This document shows positions 63,590 through 64,000 of a stretch of DNA of 64,000 nucleotides, one piece after another. A program made the translations under genes and the position numbers. The stretch covers positions 12,991,347 to 13,055,346 of the forward strand of contig OX336355.1 in NCBI GenBank assembly GCA_946902875.1. Direction: 5' to 3'. This DNA comes from Nematopogon swammerdamellus (Eukaryota; Arthropoda; Insecta; Lepidoptera; Adelidae). Every line of letters begins with the position of its first letter. Position 1 is the first letter of the stretch. The notes below the pieces were generated by a model, which made no database searches, was not told the DNA's origin, and saw nothing but the letters and a program-made list of their open reading frames with translations.

Positions 63590-64000
63590 AGTTCAAACTA
63601 CTCAAACACATGTGTATCAACGACTACTTACCGAAGAAGTACCAGAAAGGATTTCTCCCAAAAGTTGCAGGGTGCCTCGAACATATGTAATTATTTGCTG
63701 ACTGAATGTTTTAGTGATGCAAGGAAGAATGAGAGACAATTAACTGCCACGTGGTTAGTCTTTGAAAACGCCTTCGGTTCAGTGCGCCATCTATTAGTTA
63801 CTATTAAAGGCGCTAGAGTGGTATAATGTGCCACCTCTGATCTGTAATATAATAGCCTCCTGCTACAAAAAAACTTTCCTTTGTAATACAAGTAAAAGGC
63901 GAAACGGAGAAGACACCGGAAATTCGTTACGGAATAGGACTTTTCCAGGGTTGCTGCCTCTCTCCCGTCACATTTATTGTTATCAACATTCTAATTTATA
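63590..64000 (+). pseudogene. reverse transcriptase fragment of a LINE, cut by the window edge
   Basis: TATWLVFENAFGSVRHLL-like residues (63747-63800, frame 1) match the polymerase block with the first catalytic Asp region, though that Asp appears as Val. LEWYNVPPLICNIIAS follows in a second frame and EIRYGIGLFQGCCLSPVTFI in a third (the GLFQGC/SP block). Three frames mean a dead copy. The YxDD block would lie beyond 64000. Confidence 0.65.

Overview
The window looks like chromosomal DNA of a moth or butterfly. It is AT-rich, has short exons in long repeat-filled introns, and carries dispersed repeat types I associate with Lepidoptera. It also has short runs of the insect telomere motif TTAGG. 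The species cannot be named from the sequence alone. Coding content is sparse: two complete genes and one 5' coding exon of a third.

Layout. (1) Minus strand, 3559-4825: a single coding exon of 422 codons with an EH1-like motif and a PLNLS motif, ending in a clean splice donor. It is probably the N-terminal half of a homeobox-type repressor whose DNA-binding exons lie to the left of the window. (2) About 4.9-40 kb: a 35-kb gene-free interval filled with SINEs, LINE ends, MITEs and tandem repeats, with a few CpG-rich patches that could be promoters or enhancers. (3) Plus strand, 40226-46566: a three-exon Hhex homologue with an N-terminal EH1 repression motif and a homeodomain split by an intron at residues 44/45. 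(4) About 46.6-54.2 kb: repeats, including a LINE RNase H fragment nested in an older repeat and a 1056-bp hAT-type element with a perfect 8-bp target duplication. (5) Minus strand, 54226-59119: a complete four-exon jagunal gene for an ER membrane protein, tail-to-tail with hhex. (6) 59.3-64 kb: an inverted-repeat complex upstream of jagunal, then more SINE and LINE pieces, ending in a broken reverse transcriptase at the window edge.

Most of the remaining sequence is mobile DNA, and two SINE families dominate. Family A (about 20 copies) has a head that joins a tRNA-like A box to a stretch closely resembling the promoter half of 5S rRNA, then a B-box-like motif. Family B has an ordinary tRNA-like head. 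The two share a middle section. The 3' end of B matches the 3' end of a LINE copy found in the same window. Several insertions sit right against exons: one SINE rebuilt the jagunal exon 2 donor through its target duplication, and hhex exon 2 is closely flanked by repeats on both sides.

The two homeobox-type genes are probably developmental transcriptional repressors and jagunal is a housekeeping secretory-pathway gene. No functional link between them is implied beyond proximity.
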